The position numbers and the translations under genes are program-made. A stretch of 64,000 bases of DNA from Rhabditophanes sp. KR3021 (lineage: Eukaryota; Nematoda; Chromadorea; Rhabditida; Alloionematidae): contig CAUJLY010000003.1 in the NCBI GenBank assembly GCA_963281155.1, positions 4,960,001 through 5,024,000 of the forward strand. Reading direction: 5' to 3'. Positions within the stretch are counted from its first letter, which is position 1, and the number at the start of each line of letters is the position of its first letter. A model generated the notes under the pieces. The model had not been told where the DNA came from. It saw only the letters and a list, made by a program, of their open reading frames with translations, and did not search any database. Positions 11,142 through 22,307 of this stretch are shown piece by piece.

Positions 11142-14100
11142 TTATTCATTATCACCGGTAGCAGAAATTTCTTCTATTTCATCACTATCATCATTTTCTT
11201 CGATTTCTTCGACTTCTTCAGTCTCTTCCTCCATTTCTTCTTCGACTTCTTCAGTCTCTTCATCCATTTCTTCTTCACCTTCATCAGTTCCCTTAACTTC
11301 TTCTACTTCCTCGCCCTCAACATCTTCATCATAAAAGGATTTTTCTGGCTTTTCATCATCATGATCTAAAATGACATCTTCCTCTTCATTAATTTCTTGA
11401 ATGCTTCGGCTTTTCTTAAAATTACCGCCATCGAATTCCTCCTCGAGAATGAAAACTGATTCAGTGGCTCCCCTTTTCCTTGATTTCCTAGAGATGGCAG
11501 GTTCAGAAGGCTGTAATATTTTACTTTCGCTGACTTCTTCGAAATCACACATTTGGATATTCTTCAAATGATTAATCTCAATTTTCAATAGCTTAATAGT
11601 TTCTTCTAACACTTGAATTGTCTCCTTTTGCTTCACACCATCCTCACGCATTTGAGGAACCATTTTTTCAAAGATCGCCATTCTCATCTTGAGGTCGTCA
11701 TAATTTTCAGGGCTTAACTTTGATTCATTTTGCATAGCTACCAACTCAGCTTCTTTTTCAGATAATGAAACTTGAAGATTGTCAATTTGGATTTGCAACT
11801 CCCCATTCCTACTCTCCAGCGTCTTGATCTTTTCCAAAGATTCTGGTTTAAGACTGCCAACGAGAAGTTCTTCTATTTGCTTATTCAAAACATTAATCGT
11901 TTCATCCTTCTCAGCATCAGAATTCTTATAACGCTTAGCAATGTCACGAGTCTTATTAGCTCTTGCTTTTTCAGCTTCCAAACTCGCTTTCAGCTTTTCC
12001 ATTTTAATCACCATTGACTCAGAGTTACTTGGGCCATACTTGCTTAAATTAGATTGTGCTTCTTTCAATCTTGATGAAACTAAATCGACTTCCTTGATTA
12101 GACTATCTCTTTCACCAGTCAACTCTTCAATCTGCCTTAAAAGAGATTCATTCTGCTTTCCCGCAGATTCAATTTGAATATTTGCACATTCAAGTCTTAA
12201 CTCCAAGTCTCCCATTTGAGAATTCTTAGCATCAAGTTCAGACCTGTATTCTTCTAATACAACTAAATTGTTCTCATAGTCTTCAAGCTGTTTAACCAAA
12301 CTTCCAACTTGTGTCAATTCTTTGCGTTGATGCTCAAGCTGACTTTCAAGTATACCGACCTTTTGATATAAGTTCCGAATTTTTTTTGGTGTCATTCTTG
12401 GACGTTGCTTTAGCCATTAATAATTCACCCTCGATATTTGAGCATCTTTCAATTAATTTGCGTTTTTCCGCTTGAGTGTAGGTTAAGATAGAATTGAGCT
12501 TCGAAACTGTTTCAGGGAAGGTTTCCTCAACACTTATTTCATTAGAACGATTCAACTTTGAGTTCTTTTCAATAATATTCTCAAAAGTATCGATCAAGTG
12601 TTTCAAGTCCGTAAAGAGACAGTCTGAATCATTCGACACCTTGTTTTCTCTTTCCTTCAAAGTATCGTTTTCAAACTTGATGTGATTTAGTTCACGTTCC
12701 ATAACAACCTTGTAACATCTGTACTCTTCCTCAACTTTGTTTAATACAGTCAGCTTCTCTTGGATTTCAGATTGTCTCTGGTTAATTGTTTCTCTCAACT
12801 GTTTAGTAATGTCTTCCAAAGAAGTCATTTGACCATTAAGAACTGTATTGTCATTTTTTAGAGTCTCATTAGTAAATACCAATGCTTCGATATTCTTATT
12901 TTGCTCGCTAATAAGTTCCTTATTCTTACCTAATTCAAGCTCAGCTTCAACTATTTGCTTATCCTTATCTTGAACAGCGGTCTTAATTTCGTCAATCTTT
13001 TCTCTGTAGCTTTCAATTATCCCATCAGTTGCAGACTTGTACTCAGCGTTACTTTCCTGCTCTTGACTTATAATTTTCTTGAGACTGTCGACTTCCGTTT
13101 TAAGCAAATCATTTTGAACAGACAATCCCGTGCGTTCCTTTTCACCCATCGTATTGGTTTCGATAAGATCATGTTCGATACTTGTTGAGAAGGCAGCAGC
13201 TTGTTGCAATTCTTGATCTTTACGGGCAAGTTTGTTCTTGTATTCTTCCAGTAATTCTTCATATTCTTTCAATCTTGATTCAAGGAATGACTTTTCAGAA
13301 TTCAATTTTCTAACTTCAGGCTTGTATTCAAGTGAGGTGGCATCATTTCCAGTAACATTTGAAAGACGAGCTTCAGCTGTCAATTGACTCTTCAAGCGTG
13401 TGATCTCACTGTTCAATTCCTTAATTGTAGCTTCGGCAATGGAAGAACTTGCGACCAATGCATCTCGTTCCCCTTCAACTCGGGTAATCATCAACTTCAA
13501 CTCATTAACATACTTCTTGTGATGTTCGACAACATTATTGTAAAGTCCGTTAATGTCATCTCTTTGTTTCGTTAAGGAAACAATCAAGTTGCGATCCATG
13601 CTACCCATTTCATTGTCTTGCTTTTCCAATCGGCTACTAATTTCCCGTAAAGTATCTTGCATGTCGAAATTACGCTTAGAAGATTGACGCAAAATTTCAA
13701 TTTCACCCTTTAGACGGGTTTCGGTATTAATTAAATCCTGGTAGGAATTGTAAATCTTTCTTTCGTTGAAGACGGACATGTCCATGTTGATCTTCATTTG
13801 CAGTAGTTCTTTCTTTGCATTGTCCAATTCATTTGAAATGGCGTTACGTTCGGCTTTTAGTTGGTTGTATTTGCTAGCATTCTTACTATCCAAACGTTCT
13901 AAGTTTTGATATTGAACCGAAAGGCTTTTGAATTTTTGTTCTGTTAAATGCCAGTTAACTTCCATCTTAGCAGACGTTTCCTTAAGATTACTGATTTGTT
14001 CATTTTTTTGAGCAATTTTAGCCAAATTGGAACATTCTGCCTCTTCCTTTTCACGTTTGACTTCATTGATAACCTCCCTCAACCTTTCAGCTTCCAGCGT

Positions 14101-15913
14101 AGCAAGAGCATGCTTTCTACAAGCATCATCATACTGAAGTCTGACTGTTTGGATGTCGATACTATGGTACGATTCACTGTATTTATCATTAAGTTCCTTG
14201 TACCGATCTCTGTCAGATTTGGTGGCATTCAGCGTTTCAACAGTCACACGCAATTTCTCCTCACACAACTCCAGATCCTGCTTCATTTTGTTGAGATGTT
14301 CTGCTAGTTTGGCAGCCTCATCGTCATGACATCTTTTAATTTCATCATCACGGTTTGCCTTAAGAGCGTGTAACTTGGATCTTAAGATAGAATTGACGTC
14401 TTGAAGAGACTTGATATCGAAAAACAATTCATCATCGTTTTCATCATCAGAATAGCATGACTTGCCTTTTTCGGCGATAAAGATGAGGCGGTTAACTTGT
14501 TTCCCCAATTGCTCGTTGTCATTCTGGTACCTTGCCAGTTCGGTGTGTGTGACCTTCAATTCACGTTCCAACCTCCTATAAGCAACCTCAGCTTTATCAT
14601 AGTCCTTATCTGCGTCAGCTAATTGAGATCGCAGTATTTTGTTCTCCTTTTGAGTTTCGGCATAATCTTCATTTTGCTTTTGCAATACCCTAACTGTCTC
14701 ATCGAATGAGCTTGTAATTGCTGCAATATGCTCCTCAGCTTGATTCATAACCTGCTTCAATTCATTTCTCTCACAAATGACCTTATTAAGTTCCACCCGC
14801 ATAGATGTAAGGTCCTTTGTATTTTTCTGAATTCCTGATAAGTCGGATCCAGGGGTGTAGGCCAAGTTTTGTTCAGTAGCAAGTCCTTCGAATTTTCTTA
14901 ATTCTTCACCCAAAAAGGCAATAGTCTCATCTTTATTCTGAAGGTCATTGTGGTAATCGTACTTAGACTTATTCATAAATTGAGTGACATTGACACTTGA
15001 ATTCTTGAGTTCTTCGTTCTGTTCGGCAAGACTAGAGTTGATCTCACGAAGCGATTCATTATCTTTTTCAAACCCATGAGCTGCTTGCTTGTAGGCATCG
15101 ATAATTGCTTGATCATTCTTAATAGTTTCTTCGAGTACACCAACGCTTTGGAATCTTGTTTCAATAGAATCTTGATATTCTTTTCTCAATTGCTCCATCA
15201 ATTGGTTATGTTGAGCCAACTGTTTAGAGAGTTCAAGTTTTTCGGACGCAGCTTCATCATTTTGTCTTTTGAGTTTCTCTTCAAGGAGACTGTTAGCGAG
15301 TTCATGCTTGGTGATGACATTATTCATTTCAAAGATATCACTGTCTTTCTTTGCAATTTCATTTAACAAAAACTCTTTGTTTTGAGTGAAGAGCAAATTG
15401 CTACTTTCATATCTTTCCCTCTCCAACAAATTCCTAACCTTGTCGTCTTTGAAAGTCGTAATTTCGTTCTTGAGGGCAGCAACTTCAGATTTTGAAGTAA
15501 CTAAGTCATCCGTAAGCTTAGCAATAACCTCCTGCATCGACTGCTTACTATCAAGAAATTTAGAAAGCTCGTTGAGAGAGTCTGCATTCTGCTTGTCTAG
15601 GATGTCGATCGTCTTTGCCAAATCAGTCTTTTGCACCATCAAGGTGTCTCTCTCGTTTTCCAGTTGCCGCACATATTGGCCACGCTTTTGGCTATCTCCC
15701 TGTAGGTCTAAAACAACCTTCTTGACACCTTCCAGATCTTTGTGAAGTTTGAAATTTTCGGTCTCCAACCTATCATACTGCTCTGCCGAAGCTATCAACT
15801 GAGTTTCTATAATCACCAGGTATTACTAATGAGAACATGGTGATAAGAAACTTACCTAAATCAGAGATCTTTGAATATTCTTCGTTAGTAGTACCAGCAT
15901 CGGTATTCATCAT
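11142..15913 (-). CDS. TPR/Megator-like nuclear-basket nucleoporin, with a one-base frame break
   Basis: A short first exon (15913-15856) joins a long exon (15806-11142) across a 49-bp intron in phase (GAT TTA G|AA ACT). The protein of about 1,570 residues is almost wholly long coiled coil, followed by a very acidic tail (runs of EE, EEVEEE, DD). This is the layout of TPR/Mlp nucleoporins, which line the nuclear basket and act in mRNA export and the spindle checkpoint. The segment DIAKRYKN in the C-terminal half resembles the conserved TPR motif with ..RRYK. About residue 1,160 the frame breaks in a run of eight A (about 12382-12389). The upstream frame stops at 12346, while the downstream frame is open from before this point to 11142. 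One A too many explains it exactly. TPR is usually about 2,000 residues or more, so this is short. Ortholog of C. elegans npp-21 is likely, not proven. Confidence 0.75.
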
Positions 15914-16296
15914 TCGTGATAGCTAACCCCAATAGAAGGATTTTGTATGACATTTGAATCGTAGAAAGGTCTCAAAACGAATATTTTATGCAAGGAACAG
16001 TGGTGGAAAGACGTATATTTGATTGGAAGGGCTAAATAACAATAAAGTATAACAAGAGTACATTACAAAATGATTACTCGTTGCAAATTCATCAAGCGTC
16101 TTATGTTGGGTGGTTATTTTATGCCTGTAGGGTGAATTGTATCAATTGATGAATTAAGTCTTTAGCATATGTCATTGAAATTGGGGTAACGTAGATAAAC
16201 AAAAAATCCCGCATTGAATTTGTTTTGCGCTAAACAATCTTTACACATATTCAACTCACATTTAAACGTGGACTAAATAATATTATTAACTCAAAA
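15914..16296. promoter_or_regulatory. Divergent promoter region, TPR-like gene and small coiled-coil gene
   Basis: A 383-bp gap between head-to-head genes, so it probably drives both. A possible spliced-leader acceptor for the TPR-like mRNA (attggggttag on the minus strand) lies about 10 bases before its ATG. No other motif was recognised. Confidence 0.4.
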
Positions 16297-16648
16297 ATGA
16301 ACAAAATGTTTGAACGAATGGACGAATTAGCTCAAATAGCTGACAACCTTAAAGTTGCTGTTGAAAAGGAAATTGAAGATCGAGTTAGATTAGAACAAGA
16401 AGCTGAGATCAGACGTCAAGGTTAGTTTATTATCCAGCATCACTTTTACATTTTTATACTTAGAAGGGAAGGTCTCAGATGTATTTTACAAAGTTCTCGA
16501 AAGCTCCAAGAAGACAGCTATTGACGAAGCAGCAGCTTCAGATAAATTAAAAAGTGAGATGGGAGAAACGTTGGCTAAGTTGCAAGATTACAAAAATTAC
16601 GCTGCCACCATCATCAATTATTTGGATGGAAATGCAGAAATGAATTAA
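16297..16648 (+). CDS. Small coiled-coil protein, unknown
   Basis: Two exons, 16297-16420 and 16464-16648, join across a 43-bp intron (CAA G|AA GGG), giving 102 residues. The first exon is too short for many ORF scans. The sequence is a charged, leucine-spaced amphipathic helix (MDELAQIADNLK, then EIEDRVRLEQEAEIRRQE), a middle part with KVLESSKKTAIDEAAAS, and a second helix ending in INYLDGNAEMN. There is no signal peptide or membrane segment. It resembles small subunits of coiled-coil complexes (kinetochore, BLOC-like or tethering) in general appearance only; I do not recognise the family. It is divergently paired with the TPR-like gene. Confidence 0.7.
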
Positions 16649-17086
16649 ATATGCAAATAATAAAAATGTCTTTTAATTATTTTCAACTATAATTATGTAT
16701 TAAATGAAACTGTGTTCAAATGCTTTGTGTAATTATTAATATATGTAATTAGTATAATAACCTTTCAATTTCTTTGCATCAAAAACAAAATGCCTGTTAA
16801 ATTCATACAATAGATAAAAACACTTTAATTAAATCTATCCAAATCTAATTTCATAACAAAATAATTCCGCGAATCTCTTTCTTTAGCAATTCAGTCAACA
16901 GCATATAGACTACGTAATTTATTTGTGTATAAAACAAAATAGTTTATCTGTGTATGTCAGATGCGTCAATTTGTACTTACATGTATTCACATCTAAACTA
17001 TGCCGCCATTTAATTATGGAACCGCTTGATGCTTAAACATAGTCGAACATATCCCGAGCTCTATTTCGGCACGTAAAATATTATTT
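16649..17086. other. Intergenic spacer
   Basis: Spacer of about 440 bp between two (+) genes. It holds aataaa signals near the 3' end of the upstream gene and no supported gene. Confidence 0.5.
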
Positions 17087-17344
17087 ATGTTCAGATGGTT
17101 TACAAAGACACAATTCTTTTCAACTTCTTGTCTACTATCATCTGTAATAGAAATAAATTCAAAATATATAACGTATTTATTATATAATTTAATTTATTTT
17201 AGGGCTGAAGTTCCGCCGCAACCCCCTTTCCATGCCAGACCTATTGGAGTAATTGTCCGGGCAACTACCTCAAAATTCGTAGGTGCCGTTTTAGCTGGCT
17301 TGGTTTTAGGCTTGATTGCCCATTTGACTGGAAAATGGAATTAG
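17087..17344 (+). CDS. Small single-pass membrane protein, exon join uncertain
   Basis: The C-terminal part (from about 17202) is clearly coding. It has a proline-rich stretch (EVPPQPPFHARP), then a basic segment and one membrane helix (FVGAVLAGLVLGLIAHLTG) ending in KWN. Upstream, an ATG at 17087 gives MFRWFTKTQFFSTS, which resembles a mitochondrial presequence. A good-looking intron (gtaata at 17144 to ttttag at 17202) separates them, but using it leaves the reading frame one base off. The read-through frame is open but encodes AT-rich filler. Starting at the ATG at 17095 and using a weak gtctac donor restores phase. The true start and splice are therefore open. Family not recognised; a small mitochondrial or ER membrane protein is a guess. 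Confidence 0.5.
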   Translation: MFRWFTKTQFFSTSCLLSSVIEINSKYITYLLYNLIYFRAEVPPQPPFHARPIGVIVRATTSKFVGAVLAGLVLGLIAHLTGKWN

Positions 17345-17759
17345 ACCATGTTATCTTCTAAATATACATTTATAATTTAATATGTAATTTCAATTAATAA
17401 AATATAACCTATCTGGATGTTTATGCTTTATCTTATATGTTTATAAATTTTTCTATTGTGTGAGCCGTGTTGTGTTCAACGCCTAGTAATACCTATTCTA
17501 GCAGCCTGGATAATATGTCAAAAGAAAGGTTACCAAAGTTTTGTAAAAGAGATTTACTCACTATTAATAATAAGTTGATATAAAAACAATGTATAAAGCG
17601 AAGGAAAAATTAAAATGAATCTAATTTAAGATTTGGAATGACAAACATGTTTGTATTGAATGCCCATGATTTTAATAAAGAATAAGCTATTGCTTCTGCT
17701 TTAATTTAATTACTTTATTGTTTAATTTAGTCGAAATAGAAATGTAATGAATTGTTTAA
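17345..17759. other. Convergent 3' intergenic region
   Basis: Lies between the (+) small membrane gene and the (-) DPM1 gene. Several aataaa-like signals, no gene. Confidence 0.5.
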
Positions 17760-18529
<770 letters not shown>

Positions 18530-18755
18530 TATTCTGTGTAATGTAGAAAAAGAACACGTCAAATGCTTTTGCAAACAACACTTTTACAATACACACATCT
18601 CCAATCTCTGTGGTACAAGAAATGTTGTGAACAAATTGAACTATTTGCATTTTGTTTTATGATGTCTATTATGACGCTTCAACTATATAAAATTATAGAC
18701 ATATGATTAAAGCGAAATTATAAATGATGAAATGAAAATATTTATTTATTTAAAA

Positions 18756-21049
18756 TTATGGTTTACCATCTTGATTTAATTTGGAAAACTGATTAAGGTT
18801 AAAATTTTGTTGTTGTTGTAGCAAGAAGTTGTTGAATGGTGGACCTTGGTAAGCCCATTGAGGCATTCCGAATTGGGGTCCTTGAGACATCATAAATGAA
18901 GGTAGATATGGTTTTTGAGCAGCTAAATTAGCTTGCATTACATTGAAGTTTTGCAGAATAGCCAGTTGGTGCTGATAACCATACAAATTAGGAACTAGAT
19001 TGCTATTTATTGGCTTATTGGGTACTGGATTACTAATTGTCGGATTGTTAATGTTTTCGCTGATATTTTTGAGCAAGTTTATTAATTGTTCTTGGCCAGG
19101 GTTTATTGGATTATTGACGATGTTGTTATTTGTAAGCGGATTAATAATTTGTTCACCTGATTTTCTAATACCACGTTTGAGATCTGATTTAGCATTTTCT
19201 TTCGCTGCCTTCCTTTCCTTAATCTCTGCAATTTTATCATTCCCATTCTTTTTAACATCACTTTTCCTAGCACCATTTTTTTTCCTATTTATATTAACCT
19301 TTTCATAATTATCCTTAGTCATTGGATGGCCCGCATGGTTAGAGTTCAGACTGGTGATTCGGAAAACATTTTCATTTGATTGATAATTGACTCTCAGCAT
19401 TGCATGACATCCACAAGAAAGATAACTTTGGTTAGGACGCTTGCCTTCTCCTACAAGTATTTATTACGTAAAAATATTGTTGAATTATGATATTTTTGAT
19501 TTAAGCAGATGTATAATTGCATAATTTATACCAATCAAATTGGGGAATGTTAGAACATATGGTTGGTGACAGATGTACTTATTCTTTGACAAATACCTCC
19601 CCTAACCATTTTACCATGATCACAAAATTGCTTAATTTAGGTACTAAATTTAAAAAATTTCCATCTCTCTCATACAAATTGTTTTATGGGAATGGACTGT
19701 CACATCATTTATAAACAGAATATTGTATAATTAAGCAAGCGAAGATCAACAGCTGCTGACAGTTTAAGTTAATATTGCATAAAAAACTAATGCACTAGAA
19801 GATCCTCTTTTTAAAAGAACTTTGCCCTATCAATTACAAATGTTAACATAAAAAACAGTAAATCTGCTAAAGTCATTTTGAGTCTTCTAATTAAAGTTTA
19901 AATGGAAAGATGAATGTGTGGCAGTTTTGTAAAAAAAGTGGCCGCTATCTATATGTGAAATAAAAAATAAAATTTAGCAGAGATGGATGATTGCGGTCGG
20001 ATAAATGTACTCTCTAAGAAGACGGCGAAAAGCACCCTAAATTGTTTCCTCTGATGGCATTGGACTTAATTATTGCTATAAAGAGATGGAATATTATGTC
20101 GTATTAACAACCTTATTAAACTATTCAAAAGAGTACCGATCAAAATATTTGTTGACACGCAATCAGGGTTGTTTTATGGACCATGAATGCATCTCACCGG
20201 TATTCCATATTTGATGTAGTTAAAGCAATAAATATTAATATTCTATTACTTGACATACATCTACGTTACATGGTTTTTTTAGTTTACATATTATTTAATA
20301 AAAAAGGTTTGTAAAAAAGGCACCCGTAAAATGAAAAAGCACTACTTAATGGACAAAAATATCAGCGCCCTGTAGGTTCTATTATAGGATAATTTAATAA
20401 ACTTACCGCGTTGTCTTGGCTTTCCGTAGTGACAGCAATGGAAAACAATGTAACGGAACTTAAAAATTGGCTCTTGAGTTGTTCCATCTTCCAAACGCAA
20501 TATGTCTGAAGAAGCAACTCTAAAAGGATGGTAATTAGTGTCTTTCCAAACTTCAAGCACTCGAATAAAATCGTCATAATTTCTAAATTTAGCCCCAAGT
20601 TCAATGACATTGTACGGAGAACTATCAATATCAGGCAGACAATCTGTTCTTGAAGAAGGCCTGCTTACTAAACTTCTATAGTCAGCTTTTTTACCAGCTT
20701 CTTTCTTTATATGTTCTAGCTTTCTATTTGTTTTCTTACACGGAACCGGAGTTGTTTGGTTATCAACCGTATAGATTTTAATAGGAAGTGGAATCGGTCT
20801 GTGTAAATGACCTGAACCAGTAGAAGTGTTATTTTTAGATGCAGCATCCAGCAGTGTGAATTCATGTTTGGGTGGTGGACTGATTGAAATTGTCGATGAA
20901 GTTTCACAGTGACTCCCAATTGAAAATGGTGAGGGAGACTTTGTTTCCATGTTTTCAACGGCTTCTTCTTTAACATTATCGTGCAAAACATCAACTGCTA
21001 ACGCCATAAAAGTCTTCCACATAGGCCCTTTTGCATCTTCATTATCCAT
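18756..21049 (-). CDS. ZSWIM3 N-terminal/FAR1-like domain protein with Asn/Gln/Pro-rich tail
   Basis: Two exons, 21049-20407 and 19450-18756, join in phase (CGC G|GA GAA) across an unusually long 956-bp intron, giving 445 residues. The start follows an acceptor-like aattttag at 21060. Residues about 1-140 are acidic and Ser-rich. The middle has FRNYDDFIRVLEVWKD, then FRVASS and KFRYIVFHCCHYG before the junction and SCGCHAMLRV plus NSNHAGHPMT after it. This C..H/CGC...H..H arrangement is the zinc-binding fold of ZSWIM3-N/FAR1-type domains, related to transposase DNA-binding domains and common in nematode proteins. The tail is basic (nuclear-signal-like KKNGARKSDVKKNG) and then N/Q/P/F-rich and disordered. 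Role as a DNA-binding regulator is inference. Confidence 0.7.
19451..20406 (-). other. Long intron of the ZSWIM3-like gene
   Basis: 956 bp in a genome whose introns are mostly near 50 bp. I found no convincing coding remnant inside; a (+) open frame at 19517-19714 has no support beyond being open. Confidence 0.5.
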
Positions 21050-21181
21050 TTTTACTATCCTAAAATTATTAAAATTATTAAAATGGGGGTAATTACTACA
21101 ATTACGGCAGTTATTAGGTAAGTTACAAGATGTATACGAATCGGAAATAAAATACAAGTTATTAGCTAACTAAAAGTAATA

Positions 21182-21441
21182 ATGGCTCAATGGCAGTGCA
21201 AAAATTTAAATAGAAAAGTGACTGTAATTGCACAGTCGCCAGATTACGCCTCCTACGATGGGCTTATATTACGTTGGCGACAACGGCACGTTCAAAACCC
21301 ATCCCTTGCATAAATAGAGACAGCAACCTACTTGATGAATTGTGGTATAGGATTGAACACACAAAAAGTTGGAACAGATCATTCTGGCAACATTACTACT
21401 GCAAACTCACTCATAACTCTTTGCGAATATGGGTCAGACAG
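21182..21441 (+). pseudogene. Coding-like fragment, frame broken
   Basis: An ATG at 21182 opens a coding-looking frame (MAQWQCKNLNRK, SPDYASYDGLILRW) that stops near 21310. A second frame, offset by one base, continues with dense Trp/aromatic coding-like residues (LLDELWYRIEHTKSW, FWQHYYCKL, LRIWVRQ) to a possible donor gtatat at 21442. It is divergent from the ZSWIM3-like gene. No downstream exon was found. I do not recognise the family; a decayed gene or a gene hit by a sequence error are both possible. Confidence 0.35.
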
Positions 21442-22307
21442 GTATATAATCAAGATCTACTCAATTATATAATCAAGACTAATATGTGTCCTTATGCTTG
21501 AGTTTTGCAGGGAATTTAATACTGACAAATTGTTAAAGACAAATAGTAATATTAAATGCAAATAAGTAAGTTCATTAAATTTAATGATTAAAAGTGCGTG
21601 TAGCTTTGAAAATATCTGGTTCAAATCTTCTATAATATACATTTTGTTTGGAAATTCTATAAATTGTTAATGGTGTTATAATAAAATTACATGTCCTCGT
21701 ATATCAAAGTTTATTGACAAATACGCAATCTGGCATTCCAGATCAATTGCGTAAGCTTGTACGTAATTGAAATGACACTTACATAACTTTTAAACAAAAA
21801 GACATATTAAAGCAGATGTATTGGTGCCTTAAGTGCATAAACATTTTGTGCCATAATTTGAAAAGACAAAGAAAATTGAAATGAGTCCAATTGTTACATA
21901 AGTTGATGTGAAGAAATTGAGAGGGATTTGGTAAATTAAATAAAGTAAAATAATTAGTATAATTTATGATGGACTTGAGAAATGACATGTGATTATGGAA
22001 ATGATTTAAGTTTCAATTACATAAACGCTATAATTGGCCAGATAAAAGTATGTGGCTGTTGCTGGACAAAGAATCCACATAATTTGATTTTAGTTAATTT
22101 ATTCTGACAACTTGATTTATTGTATAAAGCGAACAATGATCCACATTTGCCCTTACTTGATTTATATGGTAATAAGATTTATAAATTGTCAACAATTTTG
22201 AAAGAAATATTTTAATTTAAATATATATTTATATGGAGTCAGGATGAAAAACAAATAATGTAACAATATTAAATAGTAATGATATGAAAGGAGGAATAAA
22301 TAATAGT
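21442..22307. other. Intergenic region
   Basis: AT-rich sequence between the (+) fragment above and the 3' end of the STAT gene. No supported gene. Confidence 0.5.

Noticed and set aside
11772..15745. Several 60-120-codon plus-strand frames inside the TPR-like gene
   Set aside because: Antisense shadows of the Glu/Lys/Leu-rich coiled coil, giving Phe/Ser/Leu-rich sequence without exons or domains.
19000..19308. Highly hydrophobic 102-codon plus-strand frame
   Set aside because: Exact antisense of the Lys/Asn-rich exon of the ZSWIM3-like gene.
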